NCBI GenBank assembly: GCA_018608545.1
Contig: JABAZI010000077.1
Location: 3,462-48,020 of the forward strand
Direction: 5' to 3'
From: Polaribacter sp.
Lineage (GTDB): Bacteria > Bacteroidota > Bacteroidia > Flavobacteriales > Flavobacteriaceae
Length of the DNA stretch: 44,559 nucleotides
The notes under the pieces were generated by a model. That model did no database searches and was not told the origin of the DNA. It saw only the letters and a list, made by a program, of their open reading frames with translations. This document shows, in pieces, positions 33,696-42,481 of the stretch (the stretch's first letter is position 1; every line of letters begins with the position of its first letter). The translations under genes and the position numbers were made by a program.

Positions 33696-35216
33696 ATGAA
33701 ACCTAATATTCGTGTTCGTTTTGCACCCAGTCCAACAGGACCTCTTCACATTGGTGGTGTAAGAACTGCTTTATACAATTATTTATTTGCTAAAAAACAC
33801 CAGGGAACTTTTGTCCTAAGAATTGAAGATACGGATCAAACTCGCTATGTTAAAAACGCAGAACAATATATAGTAGACGCTCTCGAATGGGCTAAGATTC
33901 CTTTTGATGAGGGGCCAGGAAAAAATGAAAAATTTGGACCCTACAGACAATCTGAAAGAAAAGGTCTCTATAAAGAATATGCCGATATCCTTATAAATTC
34001 AGGCTGGGCTTATTATGCGTTTGATACTTCAGAGCAATTGGATGAGCATAGAAAAGGGCATGAAGAAGCAGGGAAAACGTTTATCTATAATTGGCACAAC
34101 AGAGAAAAAGGGCGCTTGATAAATTCGCTTGTCTTGAATAAAGAGGAGGTAAAATCAAAAATAGACGCTGGAGAAAAATTTGTAATCCGATTTAAAAGCC
34201 CAGAAAATGAAAATTTACAAATGGAGGATGAAATTCGTGGGCAAATTTCAATTAATACGAACACTTTAGATGATAAAATTTTGTTCAAAAGCGACGGAAT
34301 GCCTACCTATCATTTAGCAAACATTGTTGATGATCATTTAATGGAAATTAGCCACGTAATTCGAGGAGAAGAATGGTTACCGTCAATGCCTTTGCATGTT
34401 TTGTTATACCGCGCATTTAATTGGGAGTGTCCAAAATTTGCACATTTGCCTTTGATTTTAAAGCCTGTAGGAAAAGGGAAGCTGAGCAAAAGAGATGGAG
34501 ATAAACTAGGGTTTCCTGTTTTCCCTTTAGAATACACAAATGAAATCTCTGGTGAAGTTTCTCGAGGTTATAAAGAGGATGGCTATTTTGCAGATGCTTT
34601 TATCAATATGTTGGCTTTTTTAGGTTGGAACCCAGGGACTGAGCAAGAAATATTTTCGATTAACAACCTTGTAGAATCCTTTGATTTAAAAAGGGTTGGT
34701 AAATCTGGTGCAAAGTTTAGTGCAGAAAAAGCACAGTGGTTTAACCAACAATATATGCAAAATAAAGAGTCCGATGAGTTGGCAAAAGCATACGCTCAAA
34801 TTCTTAAAGAAAAAGGAATTACCGAAAATTCTGCGTTCATAGAAAAAGTTGTTTCTTGTGTAAAAGAAAGAGCAACTTTTGTGAGTGATTTTTGGAGCCT
34901 ATCGTCTTTCTTTTTCGAGGCTCCGACAACATATGACGCCAAAGCTTCTAAAAAAAACTGGAAAGAGGAAACTGCTGCGCTCATGGAAGAGTTAATATTA
35001 AAGATTTCATCAATAGCTGTTTTTTCATCTGAAAATACAGAGAAAGAAATAAAAGAATGGATTCTAACAAAAGACATTGGCTTTGGAAAAGTAATGCAGC
35101 CTTTAAGACTCTCATTAGTTGGTGCCTTGAAAGGGCCTCATTTATTTGACATCATAGAGATGGTTGGTAAAGAAGAAACAGTTCAAAGACTTAAAAACGC
35201 AATTAAAAATTTATAG
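33696..35216 (+). CDS. gltX: Glutamyl-tRNA synthetase
   Basis: 506 residues. Class I signature as PSPTGPLHIGG at 11-21 (HIGH motif) and KLSKR at 262-266 (KMSKS motif). The C-terminal half is the all-helical anticodon-binding domain of bacterial GluRS. It charges tRNA-Glu, and possibly tRNA-Gln if the organism uses the amidotransferase route. Near-consensus promoter upstream. A small secreted-protein gene starts 2 bp after the stop and may be co-transcribed. Confidence 0.96.
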   Translation: MKPNIRVRFAPSPTGPLHIGGVRTALYNYLFAKKHQGTFVLRIEDTDQTRYVKNAEQYIVDALEWAKIPFDEGPGKNEKFGPYRQSERKGLYKEYADILINSGWAYYAFDTSEQLDEHRKGHEEAGKTFIYNWHNREKGRLINSLVLNKEEVKSKIDAGEKFVIRFKSPENENLQMEDEIRGQISINTNTLDDKILFKSDGMPTYHLANIVDDHLMEISHVIRGEEWLPSMPLHVLLYRAFNWECPKFAHLPLILKPVGKGKLSKRDGDKLGFPVFPLEYTNEISGEVSRGYKEDGYFADAFINMLAFLGWNPGTEQEIFSINNLVESFDLKRVGKSGAKFSAEKAQWFNQQYMQNKESDELAKAYAQILKEKGITENSAFIEKVVSCVKERATFVSDFWSLSSFFFEAPTTYDAKASKKNWKEETAALMEELILKISSIAVFSSENTEKEIKEWILTKDIGFGKVMQPLRLSLVGALKGPHLFDIIEMVGKEETVQRLKNAIKNL

Positions 35217-35218
35217 CA

Positions 35219-35764
35219 ATGAAAAAAACACTCTTTTACTTAATTTTATGCAGTTGTTTTACAGCTCAGGCGCAATATGGATATGGAAATGGTCAACGAC
35301 AAAGACAGCGCCAAATGCAACCAATGCAGCCTCAACGAAAAGCTCCAGAGCCTAATTTTGAAGTAGAAAAATACATTGGAATTATCATTTACAATATTAA
35401 AAAAACCGCAAAAAAATCGGGTGTAAAATTAACTTCAGAAAAAGGAAAAGAATTCTCTAAAATAATAACTGATTACAACAAAAAAACGAAAGATATTAAA
35501 AGGATTAACAGTTTTTTACTCCGCGGCACTAAAGAAATGGTGGAAAATTTTCAAAAAACAGCAATGAAGAGTGGAGATTTTTCAAAACAGGCTACGATTC
35601 GAAAAGAAATGAATACCCGATTAAAACCGATTGGAGAAGTGATTAGGGAAGAGGATAAGAAACTAAATAAGGCTATTAAAAAACTGCTTAATAAAAAACA
35701 ATATAAAAAATGGATTAAATACAATAGAAAAAAATACAAGAACTTTCCTAAAGAAGAAGATTAA
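35219..35764 (+). CDS. Small exported protein of unknown function
   Basis: 181 residues with a signal peptide (about 1-18, ending TAQA). The mature N-terminus is rich in Gln, Arg, Met and Pro (QRQRQRQMQPMQPQRK). The remainder is helical and strongly basic (many KK pairs), including LNKAIKKLLNKKQYKKWIKYNRKKYKN, which recalls the Spy/CpxP-like 'LTPEQ...KW' helical periplasmic proteins but without a clear motif. It starts 2 bp after gltX and is followed by the SPFH gene after 59 bp. Family not recognised. Confidence 0.75.
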   Translation: MKKTLFYLILCSCFTAQAQYGYGNGQRQRQRQMQPMQPQRKAPEPNFEVEKYIGIIIYNIKKTAKKSGVKLTSEKGKEFSKIITDYNKKTKDIKRINSFLLRGTKEMVENFQKTAMKSGDFSKQATIRKEMNTRLKPIGEVIREEDKKLNKAIKKLLNKKQYKKWIKYNRKKYKNFPKEED

Positions 35765-35790
35765 ATGCAATAAATAAATAAATGGTTTTG

Positions 35791-35798
35791 TATATTTA
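35791..35798 (+). promoter_or_regulatory. -7-like promoter element for the SPFH gene
   Basis: TATATTTA (one mismatch to TAnnTTTG) ends 25 bp before the ATG at 35824. Confidence 0.45.
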
Positions 35799-35823
35799 CA
35801 ATGAATCTTAATACTAAAAAAAT

Positions 35824-36744
35824 ATGTTCTCTTTTACTTACATTTTAATCGTTTTAGTAGCATTGGTCCTCTTTGCTTCTTTTTTTACAGTGAAACAACA
35901 GTCCGCTGCTGTCTTAGAGCGTTTTGGTAAATTTAATGCCATTAGACAGTCTGGATTACGCTTTAAAATACCTCTTATTGACAGAATCGCTGGTAAATTA
36001 AGTTTAAAAATTCAACAGCTAGATGTAATTATAGAAACCAAAACAAAAGATGATGTTTTTGTTAAGTTAAAAGTGTCTGTCCAATACAAGGTTATTTATG
36101 AAAAAGTATATGATGCTTTTTACAAACTAGACTATCCTCACGACCAAATTACATCTTATGTTTTTGATGTTGTAAGGGCAGAAGTTCCAAAAATGAAATT
36201 GGATGATGTATTTGTAAAGAAAGATGATATCGCAATTGCTGTAAAATCAGAGTTGAATGAAGCGATGATGACTTATGGGTACGATATTATTAAAACATTG
36301 GTTACTGATATCGATCCAGATGCACAAGTTAAAGAGGCTATGAATAGAATAAATGCTTCAGAGAGAGAAAAAGTTGCAGCACAATACGAAGGGGATGCTC
36401 AGCGTATTTTAATTGTGGAACGTGCAAAAGCTGAAGCAGAAAGTAAGCGATTACAAGGGCAGGGTATTGCCGATCAAAGACGTGAAATAGCTAGAGGTCT
36501 AGAAGAAAGTGTAGAGGTTTTAAATAAAGTAGGAATCAATAGTCAAGAAGCTTCTGCGTTAATTGTTGTGACCCAACACTATGACACACTTCAATCTATA
36601 GGACAGGAAACAAATAGTAATTTAATTTTATTACCTAACTCTCCTCAAGCAGGAAGCACAATGCTTAACGACATGGTTGCTAGTTTTACCGCAAGCAATC
36701 AAATTGGGGAAGCAATGAAAAACAAGAAAGTGAGTAAAAAATAA
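35824..36744 (+). CDS. SPFH/Band 7 (stomatin/prohibitin-like) membrane protein
   Basis: 306 residues. One N-terminal membrane helix (about 3-22) is followed by the SPFH domain: VKQQSAAVLERFGKFNAIRQSGLRFKIPLID, VFVKLKVSVQYKV and the GYDIIKTLVTDIDPD segment. A long charged coiled coil (about 180-235, with ERAKAEAESKRLQGQGIADQRR) leads to a low-complexity C-terminus. SPFH proteins oligomerise on membranes, organise microdomains and often modulate proteases such as FtsH. No NfeD partner gene is adjacent. A bidirectional terminator follows. Confidence 0.9.
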   Translation: MFSFTYILIVLVALVLFASFFTVKQQSAAVLERFGKFNAIRQSGLRFKIPLIDRIAGKLSLKIQQLDVIIETKTKDDVFVKLKVSVQYKVIYEKVYDAFYKLDYPHDQITSYVFDVVRAEVPKMKLDDVFVKKDDIAIAVKSELNEAMMTYGYDIIKTLVTDIDPDAQVKEAMNRINASEREKVAAQYEGDAQRILIVERAKAEAESKRLQGQGIADQRREIARGLEESVEVLNKVGINSQEASALIVVTQHYDTLQSIGQETNSNLILLPNSPQAGSTMLNDMVASFTASNQIGEAMKNKKVSKK

Positions 36745-36762
36745 GAAGGATTTTCTTACCAA

Positions 36763-36800
36763 AAAAAACTCAATTTGCTTGAACAAATTGAGTTTTTTTT
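36763..36800. terminator. Bidirectional terminator between the SPFH gene and tatA2
   Basis: A-rich flank, stem ACTCAATTTG / CAAATTGAGT with a CTTGAA loop, and a T8 run. The reverse complement has the same form. Confidence 0.85.
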
Positions 36801-36825
36801 AAAGCCACATAATCACGATAAGTGG

Positions 36826-37014
36826 TTATTTTTTTTCTTCTAACTTTTCTTCTGACTCTTCTTTAGCAGCATTTTTAAATTCTTTTATACCACTCCCTAG
36901 GCCTCTCATTAATTCTGGAATTTTTCTTCCTCCAAATAATAAAAGAATTACCACAATAATAATGATAACTTGAGGCATGCCTATCAATCCGAAATATATA
37001 ACTAAACTGTTCAT
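36826..37014 (-). CDS. tatA: Twin-arginine translocase subunit TatA (second copy)
   Basis: 62 residues from ATG 37014 ([15 protein letters not shown]); ten more codons upstream are open but unlike the family. Membrane helix [20 protein letters not shown], the FGGRKIPEL hinge, then amphipathic helix [16 protein letters not shown] and a short acidic tail. Shorter and closer to canonical TatA than the copy at 23070. It is the last gene of a minus-strand run rnr, GIN-domain gene, tatA. Confidence 0.92.
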   Translation of the reverse strand: MNSLVIYFGLIGMPQVIIIIVVILLLFGGRKIPELMRGLGSGIKEFKNAAKEESEEKLEEKK

Positions 37015-37065
37015 TTTTTTAAATTTAACCCAACAAATATACAAAAAAGGTTATGATTATAAGGC

Positions 37066-37755
37066 TTATTTCCTTCTTTGAATAATCCCTCCTAAAACTT
37101 TTTTATTTTTTTGAACCTCAGGAGATCCCTTGTAGAATATAGAGCCACCAAAATTTACTTTTGCACTAAGTGTTTTTCCTGCAGATATTTCTGCTTTTGC
37201 CCCAGTGCCTGAAAACACATTTGAATTACCTGTTACATTTAATCCAAAGCCATTATAAACACCATATAAGTCAATATTTACAATTTGAGACTCAGATGCT
37301 CCTGTTAGTTTAATAACACCTCCTGAAGAGGCTCTTATGTTAAGGTGTGTCACTTTTAGAGTTAAGTTTACAAAAGCTCTTTCTTGTGAATTTACTTTTA
37401 ATTTTTCTTGATGAAACTCTTTCCCTATTATTATTGATCCTTCATTAGCATCGATAACATCAATGTTTGCGTTATAATATAGTGTTATAAAAACCTTTCC
37501 TTTTCCATAATTATTTTCTGGCTTTAAGGAAAAAGGTAAGGATAATTTTAAAACACCGTTTACATTTTTTATTTTTACTTTTTCTGATTTTTCTCCTTTG
37601 ATTTCTATTTTTTGCTCTTTTGATTGGAGTAATAGAACCTCAATACCGTTATAAACTTTAAGAACAGAATAATCTCCTAAAACTTTCTTTACAACTGTTT
37701 GAGAATGGATAGAATGAGTTAACAATATTATTAAAATTAGGAGTATTTTTTTCAT
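37066..37755 (-). CDS. GIN domain (DUF2807) exported protein
   Basis: 229 residues with a signal peptide (about 1-18, ILLILIILLTHSIHSQ). The body has the repeating short beta-strands of the head-GIN domain: KVLGDYSVLKVYNGIEVLL near the start, then successive strands such as VIDANEGSIIIG and NIRASSGGVIKLTGA. It is probably a periplasmic or surface beta-helix-like protein; function unknown. It lies between rnr (71 bp) and tatA (51 bp) on the same strand. Its DNA is low in GC, like rnr. Confidence 0.85.
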   Translation of the reverse strand: MKKILLILIILLTHSIHSQTVVKKVLGDYSVLKVYNGIEVLLLQSKEQKIEIKGEKSEKVKIKNVNGVLKLSLPFSLKPENNYGKGKVFITLYYNANIDVIDANEGSIIIGKEFHQEKLKVNSQERAFVNLTLKVTHLNIRASSGGVIKLTGASESQIVNIDLYGVYNGFGLNVTGNSNVFSGTGAKAEISAGKTLSAKVNFGGSIFYKGSPEVQKNKKVLGGIIQRRK

Positions 37756-37826
37756 TTTTTTTTGATTAAATAAGTATATAAGCTTAAAGGTCTTTTCTTT
37801 TTTTTATTGTTCGTTGCTGGTAAAAT

Positions 37827-40052
37827 TTATTCTTCTATTAAATAAAAATCTAAATGTTTCCGTTCCAAATCTGTGTGTTTAACTTTTACCCTAACATCAT
37901 CTCCTAATTGATAAAGGTGTTTTGTATTTTGTCCTATGATTGCATATTGTTTTTCATCAAAAACATAATAATCACTTTTTATATCTCTAATCCTAACCAT
38001 TCCTTCACACTTATTAGATTTAATTTCTACATAAATTCCCCACTCTGTAACTCCTGTAATCACACCTTCAAAAACCTCATCTTTGTGGTTTTGCATATAT
38101 TTTACTTGCATGTATTTTATGGAAGAACGCTCTGCTTTACTTGCTAGTTCTTCTCTTTTGGAAGAATGTTTTGATTTTTCTTCAAACAATTCTGATTTTG
38201 GTGTTTCTCCTCCCTCTAAATAATGCTGAAGCAAACGGTGGGTCATTACATCGGGATAACGTCTAATAGGGGATGTAAAATGGCTGTAGTAATCAAAAGC
38301 CAATCCATAATGACCTATATTTTGTGTAGTATAAACTGCTTTAGACATTGTTCTTATGGTTAAGGTCTCAATCATATTAGATTCCGCTTTACCAGCTACA
38401 TCTTTTAATAATTTATTTAATGATTGTGAGGTTGTTTCTTTAGTGTCTGTATTTATTTTATATCCAAACTTATCAATCATATTTTGTAATGACGCTAATT
38501 TCTCTACATCTGGTTCATCATGAACTCTATAAATAAATGTTTTATTAGTTGCTTTTCCTTTAGATAAACCAATAAATTCAGCAACTTTTCTATTTGCTAA
38601 TAACATAAACTCTTCGATTAATTTATTAGCATCTTTAGATTTTTTAAAGAAAACACCTATAGGATTTGCTTGTTCATCTAAATTAAATTTTACTTCAACC
38701 CTATCAAAAGAAATAGCTCCTTCTTTCATTCTTTTTTTTCGAAGAATTTTAGCTAATTCATCTAACTTTAAAGTAGCTTGTACTATTGCTGGTGTTACCT
38801 CATATTCTTTATCAATGATAGAAATATCAGATGGCATTGTATAACTACGATTAATATCAGATGGTTTACAGTTTTCTATGATAGATTGTGCTTCTTCATA
38901 AGCAAAACGTTGATCTGAATAAGTAACTGTTCTTCCAAACCATTTGTTTATAATTTGTGCTTTTTCATTGATTTCAAAAACTGCAGAAAAGGTTAATTTT
39001 TCTTCATTTGGTCTCAAAGAACACACCCCATTACTTAACATTTCAGGTAACATAGGTACTACTCTATCCACCAAATAAACAGAGGTTGCTCTTTTGTAAG
39101 CCTCATCATCTAAAATAGTTTTTGGTTGAAGATAATGAGAAACATCTGCTATGTGAATTCCGATCTCATAATTGCCGTTTTCTAATATTGTAAATGACAA
39201 TGCATCATCAAAATCTTTTGCATCTTTTGGATCTATTGTAAAGGTTAAATCTTTTCGCATATCTCTACGTTTAGAAATCTCTTTTTGAGTAATTTCTATT
39301 GGTAAATTTTTTGCTTCTTTTTCTACTTCAGATTCAAATTCAAATGGTAAATCATATTCTAATAAAATAGAATGCATTTCGGTATTATGATCACCGGGCT
39401 TTCCTAAAATTTTAGTAATTTTCCCAAAAGGATTTTTTGAGTTTTTAGGCCAATCTGAAATAGTTGCCTGAACCTTATCACCGTCTTCTGCTCCATTAAT
39501 TCGGTTCTCTGAGATAAAAATATCTACATACATTTTATGATTATCTGGAACTACAAATCCAAAATTTTTATTTTTATTTATTTGTAAAACACCTACAAAA
39601 TCTGTTTTAGCACGTTTTAAAACCTCAACAACTTCCCCTTCTAATTTTTTCCCATTTCTTTTCTTATAAACAAATACTTTCACGGTATCTTGGTGTAACC
39701 CTTTGCTTATGTTTATTTTTGGAATAAAAATATCATCTTCATAATCCTCTGAAATAAAATATCCATTTCCATTAGATGTAACATCTAAAGTTCCAATAGA
39801 ATATTTTCTATCTATATTTACTTGAAACTTTCCTCTTTCTACTTCTTTAATTTGTTGAGAGGCGGTTAATTCTGCTAACTTTTTGATTAATTGAGTTTTT
39901 CCATCAGTGTGATGGATTTTAAGTTTTGCAGCAATTTGTTTGTAGTTATAAAACTTTAGACTGTCTTCTTTTAGAATTTGAAATATATTTTTAGTTAAAT
40001 CTTTTACGATATTTCCTTTCTTTTTATAAATTCCTTTCTTTTTTCTTGACAT
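37827..40052 (-). CDS. rnr: Ribonuclease R
   Basis: 741 residues. Lysine-rich N-terminus (MSRKKKGIYKKKGN), a winged-helix region (to about 75), cold-shock-type OB domains (about 80-220), the catalytic RNB domain with acidic metal ligands in TIDPKDAKDFDDAL (Asp274, Asp280, Asp282, Asp283) and a C-terminal S1 domain (about 650-735, FEGVITGVTEWGIYVEI). It is a processive 3'-5' exoribonuclease able to degrade structured RNA. Sampled lines are 20-27 percent GC, lower than most genes in the window. Confidence 0.96.
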   Translation of the reverse strand: MSRKKKGIYKKKGNIVKDLTKNIFQILKEDSLKFYNYKQIAAKLKIHHTDGKTQLIKKLAELTASQQIKEVERGKFQVNIDRKYSIGTLDVTSNGNGYFISEDYEDDIFIPKINISKGLHQDTVKVFVYKKRNGKKLEGEVVEVLKRAKTDFVGVLQINKNKNFGFVVPDNHKMYVDIFISENRINGAEDGDKVQATISDWPKNSKNPFGKITKILGKPGDHNTEMHSILLEYDLPFEFESEVEKEAKNLPIEITQKEISKRRDMRKDLTFTIDPKDAKDFDDALSFTILENGNYEIGIHIADVSHYLQPKTILDDEAYKRATSVYLVDRVVPMLPEMLSNGVCSLRPNEEKLTFSAVFEINEKAQIINKWFGRTVTYSDQRFAYEEAQSIIENCKPSDINRSYTMPSDISIIDKEYEVTPAIVQATLKLDELAKILRKKRMKEGAISFDRVEVKFNLDEQANPIGVFFKKSKDANKLIEEFMLLANRKVAEFIGLSKGKATNKTFIYRVHDEPDVEKLASLQNMIDKFGYKINTDTKETTSQSLNKLLKDVAGKAESNMIETLTIRTMSKAVYTTQNIGHYGLAFDYYSHFTSPIRRYPDVMTHRLLQHYLEGGETPKSELFEEKSKHSSKREELASKAERSSIKYMQVKYMQNHKDEVFEGVITGVTEWGIYVEIKSNKCEGMVRIRDIKSDYYVFDEKQYAIIGQNTKHLYQLGDDVRVKVKHTDLERKHLDFYLIEE

Positions 40053-40138
40053 TAATTCTTACTTGTTATTTTATGATACCAAATTACAATTATTTAATGT
40101 AATTATTAATTTTAAAAAAGATATCTAATCTATTGTTG

Positions 40139-40146
40139 TATTTTGG
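40139..40146 (+). promoter_or_regulatory. Weak -7-like element before the lipid kinase gene
   Basis: TATTTTGG (one mismatch to TAnnTTTG) ends 21 bp before the ATG at 40168. Confidence 0.35.
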
Positions 40147-40167
40147 TAATTTGATAAATAATTACTT

Positions 40168-41076
40168 ATGGTTAATACTTGGTTTATAATAGTAAACCCT
40201 ATTGCGGGTAATTTAAAATTTTCTACTAAATGGAGTGAAATTCAGTTATTACTTGATGTTAGAAAAATAAACTATTCTTTTGCTGTTACATTATATTCTA
40301 GACATGAAGTTGAACTAGTACAAAACGCTATTCAAAAGGGTTTTAGAAATATTATTTCAGTTGGTGGAGATGGTACGTTACATCATGTAGTAAACGGAAT
40401 AATGATACAAAGGTATGTAAAAAGTTCTGATATAACTATTGGTGTGATCCCTTTAGGTACAGGTAATGATTGGATTAAAACATATAATATTCCTAATAGT
40501 GTAGAGAAAGCTATAGAATTAATACATCAAAAAAAAACAATTCTTCAAGATATTGGTGTTGCAAATACAGAAAATAGTAACGTTTCTTATTTTAATAATC
40601 TTGCGGGTTTAGGTTATGATGGCTATACCGTTAATAAACTAAATAAACTTAAAGAATTTGGTGCTGTGGCTTATTTATTGAGCGGATTAGCGGGTTTTTT
40701 ATTTTATAAAAAAACTGTATTTAAAATTAATTTTAATAGTAAATCAATAGAAACCAATTGTTTAATGACAATGGTTGGAGTTTGTAAATTTTCTGGAGGT
40801 GGAATGCAATTTACAAAAGATGTAAATACTACTGATGGTTTGTTTGATATTACCATCGTTAAAAATTTAAATATTTTTGATATAATCTCTAATATTAAAA
40901 AACTATATAACGGACATATTGTGCATCATAAAAAAGTGGAAACTTATAAAACTGACATAATAACTGTAATTCCCCAAGCTTCAAAACCTTATATTCAAGC
41001 AGATGGTGAATTAATAGGTGTCGGGAAAGTCACTTTTAAAATTATTTCAAAAGCAATAAATTTTGTAATCCGTTAA
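40168..41076 (+). CDS. Diacylglycerol/lipid kinase (YegS/DgkB-like)
   Basis: 302 residues. The nucleotide-binding motif SVGGDGTLHHVVNG contains GGDGT at 66-70, and IPLGTGNDWIK is at 94-104. The C-terminal domain has the family's GGGMQFTKDVNTTDGLFDI and ends with QADGELIG. The DAGK catalytic fold phosphorylates diacylglycerol or related lipids with ATP at the inner membrane face. Substrate not fixed by sequence. It is divergent from rnr and faces the long gene-free region before rpiB. Its DNA is very AT-rich. Confidence 0.92.
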   Translation: MVNTWFIIVNPIAGNLKFSTKWSEIQLLLDVRKINYSFAVTLYSRHEVELVQNAIQKGFRNIISVGGDGTLHHVVNGIMIQRYVKSSDITIGVIPLGTGNDWIKTYNIPNSVEKAIELIHQKKTILQDIGVANTENSNVSYFNNLAGLGYDGYTVNKLNKLKEFGAVAYLLSGLAGFLFYKKTVFKINFNSKSIETNCLMTMVGVCKFSGGGMQFTKDVNTTDGLFDITIVKNLNIFDIISNIKKLYNGHIVHHKKVETYKTDIITVIPQASKPYIQADGELIGVGKVTFKIISKAINFVIR

Positions 41077-41606
41077 AATTTTAAACTTATAAACATTCTA
41101 TATAATAATAATATTTATTTTAAAAAATTTTAAAAAACTATGATGTTTATAATAGTCTGTGAATAGCTGCTATAATTTTATTGTTTTTTATTTTATTATA
41201 TCATTTATTAAAAATTATCTACAGTGTGTTAGATTGTTAAATAACTAATAATCAATTAAATTTAAGAGTTATTAACAATAGATATAAAAGCAATTAACTT
41301 AAAATTCTTAATAGTTCGTATTATAAATTATGTAAATAAACAACTGTTTTAATGTTGATAACCTTTTATGAAAAACTCATAAAAAAAGTTGTGTAATTAA
41401 ACCTTCTGTTTGTATTATAATTTTTTTCTAATCTACCTAAAAAACTTGTAAAAATTTACAGATACTTTTTAACATTGTGATAAAATACTTAAATAGTTCA
41501 AAACTAAATAGTTATTTAAAAAGCTAATTTTTTAGTTGTTTATAACAGTTGTTCATTGTTAATTTCTGTATTTTTGTAAACACAACTTAATTAAAATCAA
41601 TCTATT
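41077..41606. other. 530-bp AT-rich gene-free region, candidate replication origin or regulatory region
   Basis: Extremely AT-rich, with no ORF of gene quality and no terminator-type hairpin. It contains several sequences close to the DnaA box TTATCCACA: TTATCTACA (41215-41223, one mismatch), TGTTGATAA (41353-41361, reverse complement TTATCAACA, one mismatch), TTATTAACA (41269-41277) and TTTATAACA (41539-41547). Such matches arise easily in AT-rich DNA, so this is suggestive only. Its right end carries the rpiB promoter. Confidence 0.35.
41549..41576 (+). promoter_or_regulatory. Promoter of rpiB
   Basis: TTG at 41549-41551, a 17-bp spacer and TATTTTTG at 41569-41576; the ATG is 30 bp downstream. 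Confidence 0.65.
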
Positions 41607-42041
41607 ATGATAATTGCTATTGGAAATGATCATGCAGGAACAGCATATAAATTTGAAATTATAAAGTATTTAAAAGAAAAAGGGTACGAAATTTTAAATT
41701 TTGGAACTGATTCAAATAATTCAATGGATTATCCAGATGCAATACACCCAACAGCTTCTGCTGTTGAAACCGGTAAAGCTGTTTTAGGTATTATTCTTTG
41801 TGGAAGTGGAAATGGTGCACAAATGACCGCTAATAAACACCAAGGTATTAGAGCAGCATTATGCTGGAACAATGAATTAGTAACACTAACAAGACAACAC
41901 AATAATGCAAATATTTTAACAATTCCTGCACGTTTTGTTTCTTTACAACAAGCTATTGGTTTTGTGGATATATTTCTTTCAACAGAATTCGAAGGAGGAC
42001 GTCATGGGGCTAGAGTTGATAAAATTTCTTGTGCGGGTTAA
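41607..42041 (+). CDS. rpiB: Ribose-5-phosphate isomerase B
   Basis: 144 residues. RpiB/LacAB fold with the N-terminal IGNDHAG (Asp8, His9), YPDAIHPTA and the catalytic Cys65 in IILCGSGNG. It interconverts ribose-5-phosphate and ribulose-5-phosphate in the pentose phosphate pathway. Its stop overlaps the next start as TAATG, so translation of the acetyltransferase is probably coupled. LacA/LacB are related, but the single gene and motif favour RpiB. Confidence 0.95.
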   Translation: MIIAIGNDHAGTAYKFEIIKYLKEKGYEILNFGTDSNNSMDYPDAIHPTASAVETGKAVLGIILCGSGNGAQMTANKHQGIRAALCWNNELVTLTRQHNNANILTIPARFVSLQQAIGFVDIFLSTEFEGGRHGARVDKISCAG

Positions 42042-42481
42042 TGGAGTATTTCGTAAAAAAATTTTCAGAATTAACCACAACAGAACTATATAAAATACTA
42101 CAATTACGTTCCGAAGTCTTTGTAGTCGAACAAGATTGTGTCTATCAAGATTTAGATTTTAAAGATCAAAAGTCGTTACACATTTTAGGTGTAAAAAACA
42201 ACAGGATTGTTGCTTATACAAGGATTTTTAAACCAGGGGATTATTTTGACAATGCAAGTATAGGTAGAGTGGTTGTAGCCTTTTTAGAAAGAAAAAATAG
42301 TTATGGTCACGAGGTAATGAAGGCTTCTATACAAGCAATTAAAGATTATTTTAAAGTTGATAAAATCACTATTTCTGCACAAGTGTATTTAAAAAAATTT
42401 TACGAATCACATCAATTTAAACAAGTGGGTGCTTCCTATTTAGAAGACGGAATACCTCATATTGAAATGTTAAGAAACTAA
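42041..42481 (+). CDS. GNAT family N-acetyltransferase, ElaA-like
   Basis: 146 residues from ATG 42041, which shares its A with the rpiB stop (TAATG). The N-terminal FSELTTTELYKILQLRSEVF followed by VEQDCVYQDLDFKDQ is the ElaA signature. The acetyl-CoA loop is RVVVAFLERKNSYGHEVM, slightly divergent from the usual R-x-x-G-x-G/A. ElaA proteins have no well-defined substrate. The last 12 bp overlap the convergent rluE. Confidence 0.9.
   Translation: MEYFVKKFSELTTTELYKILQLRSEVFVVEQDCVYQDLDFKDQKSLHILGVKNNRIVAYTRIFKPGDYFDNASIGRVVVAFLERKNSYGHEVMKASIQAIKDYFKVDKITISAQVYLKKFYESHQFKQVGASYLEDGIPHIEMLRN

Noticed and set aside
41311..41340. dif-like sequence GTTCGTATTATAAATTATGTAAAT
   Set aside because: The arms resemble XerC/XerD sites loosely, but the spacer is about 4 bp instead of 6 and the DNA is so AT-rich that chance similarity is likely.
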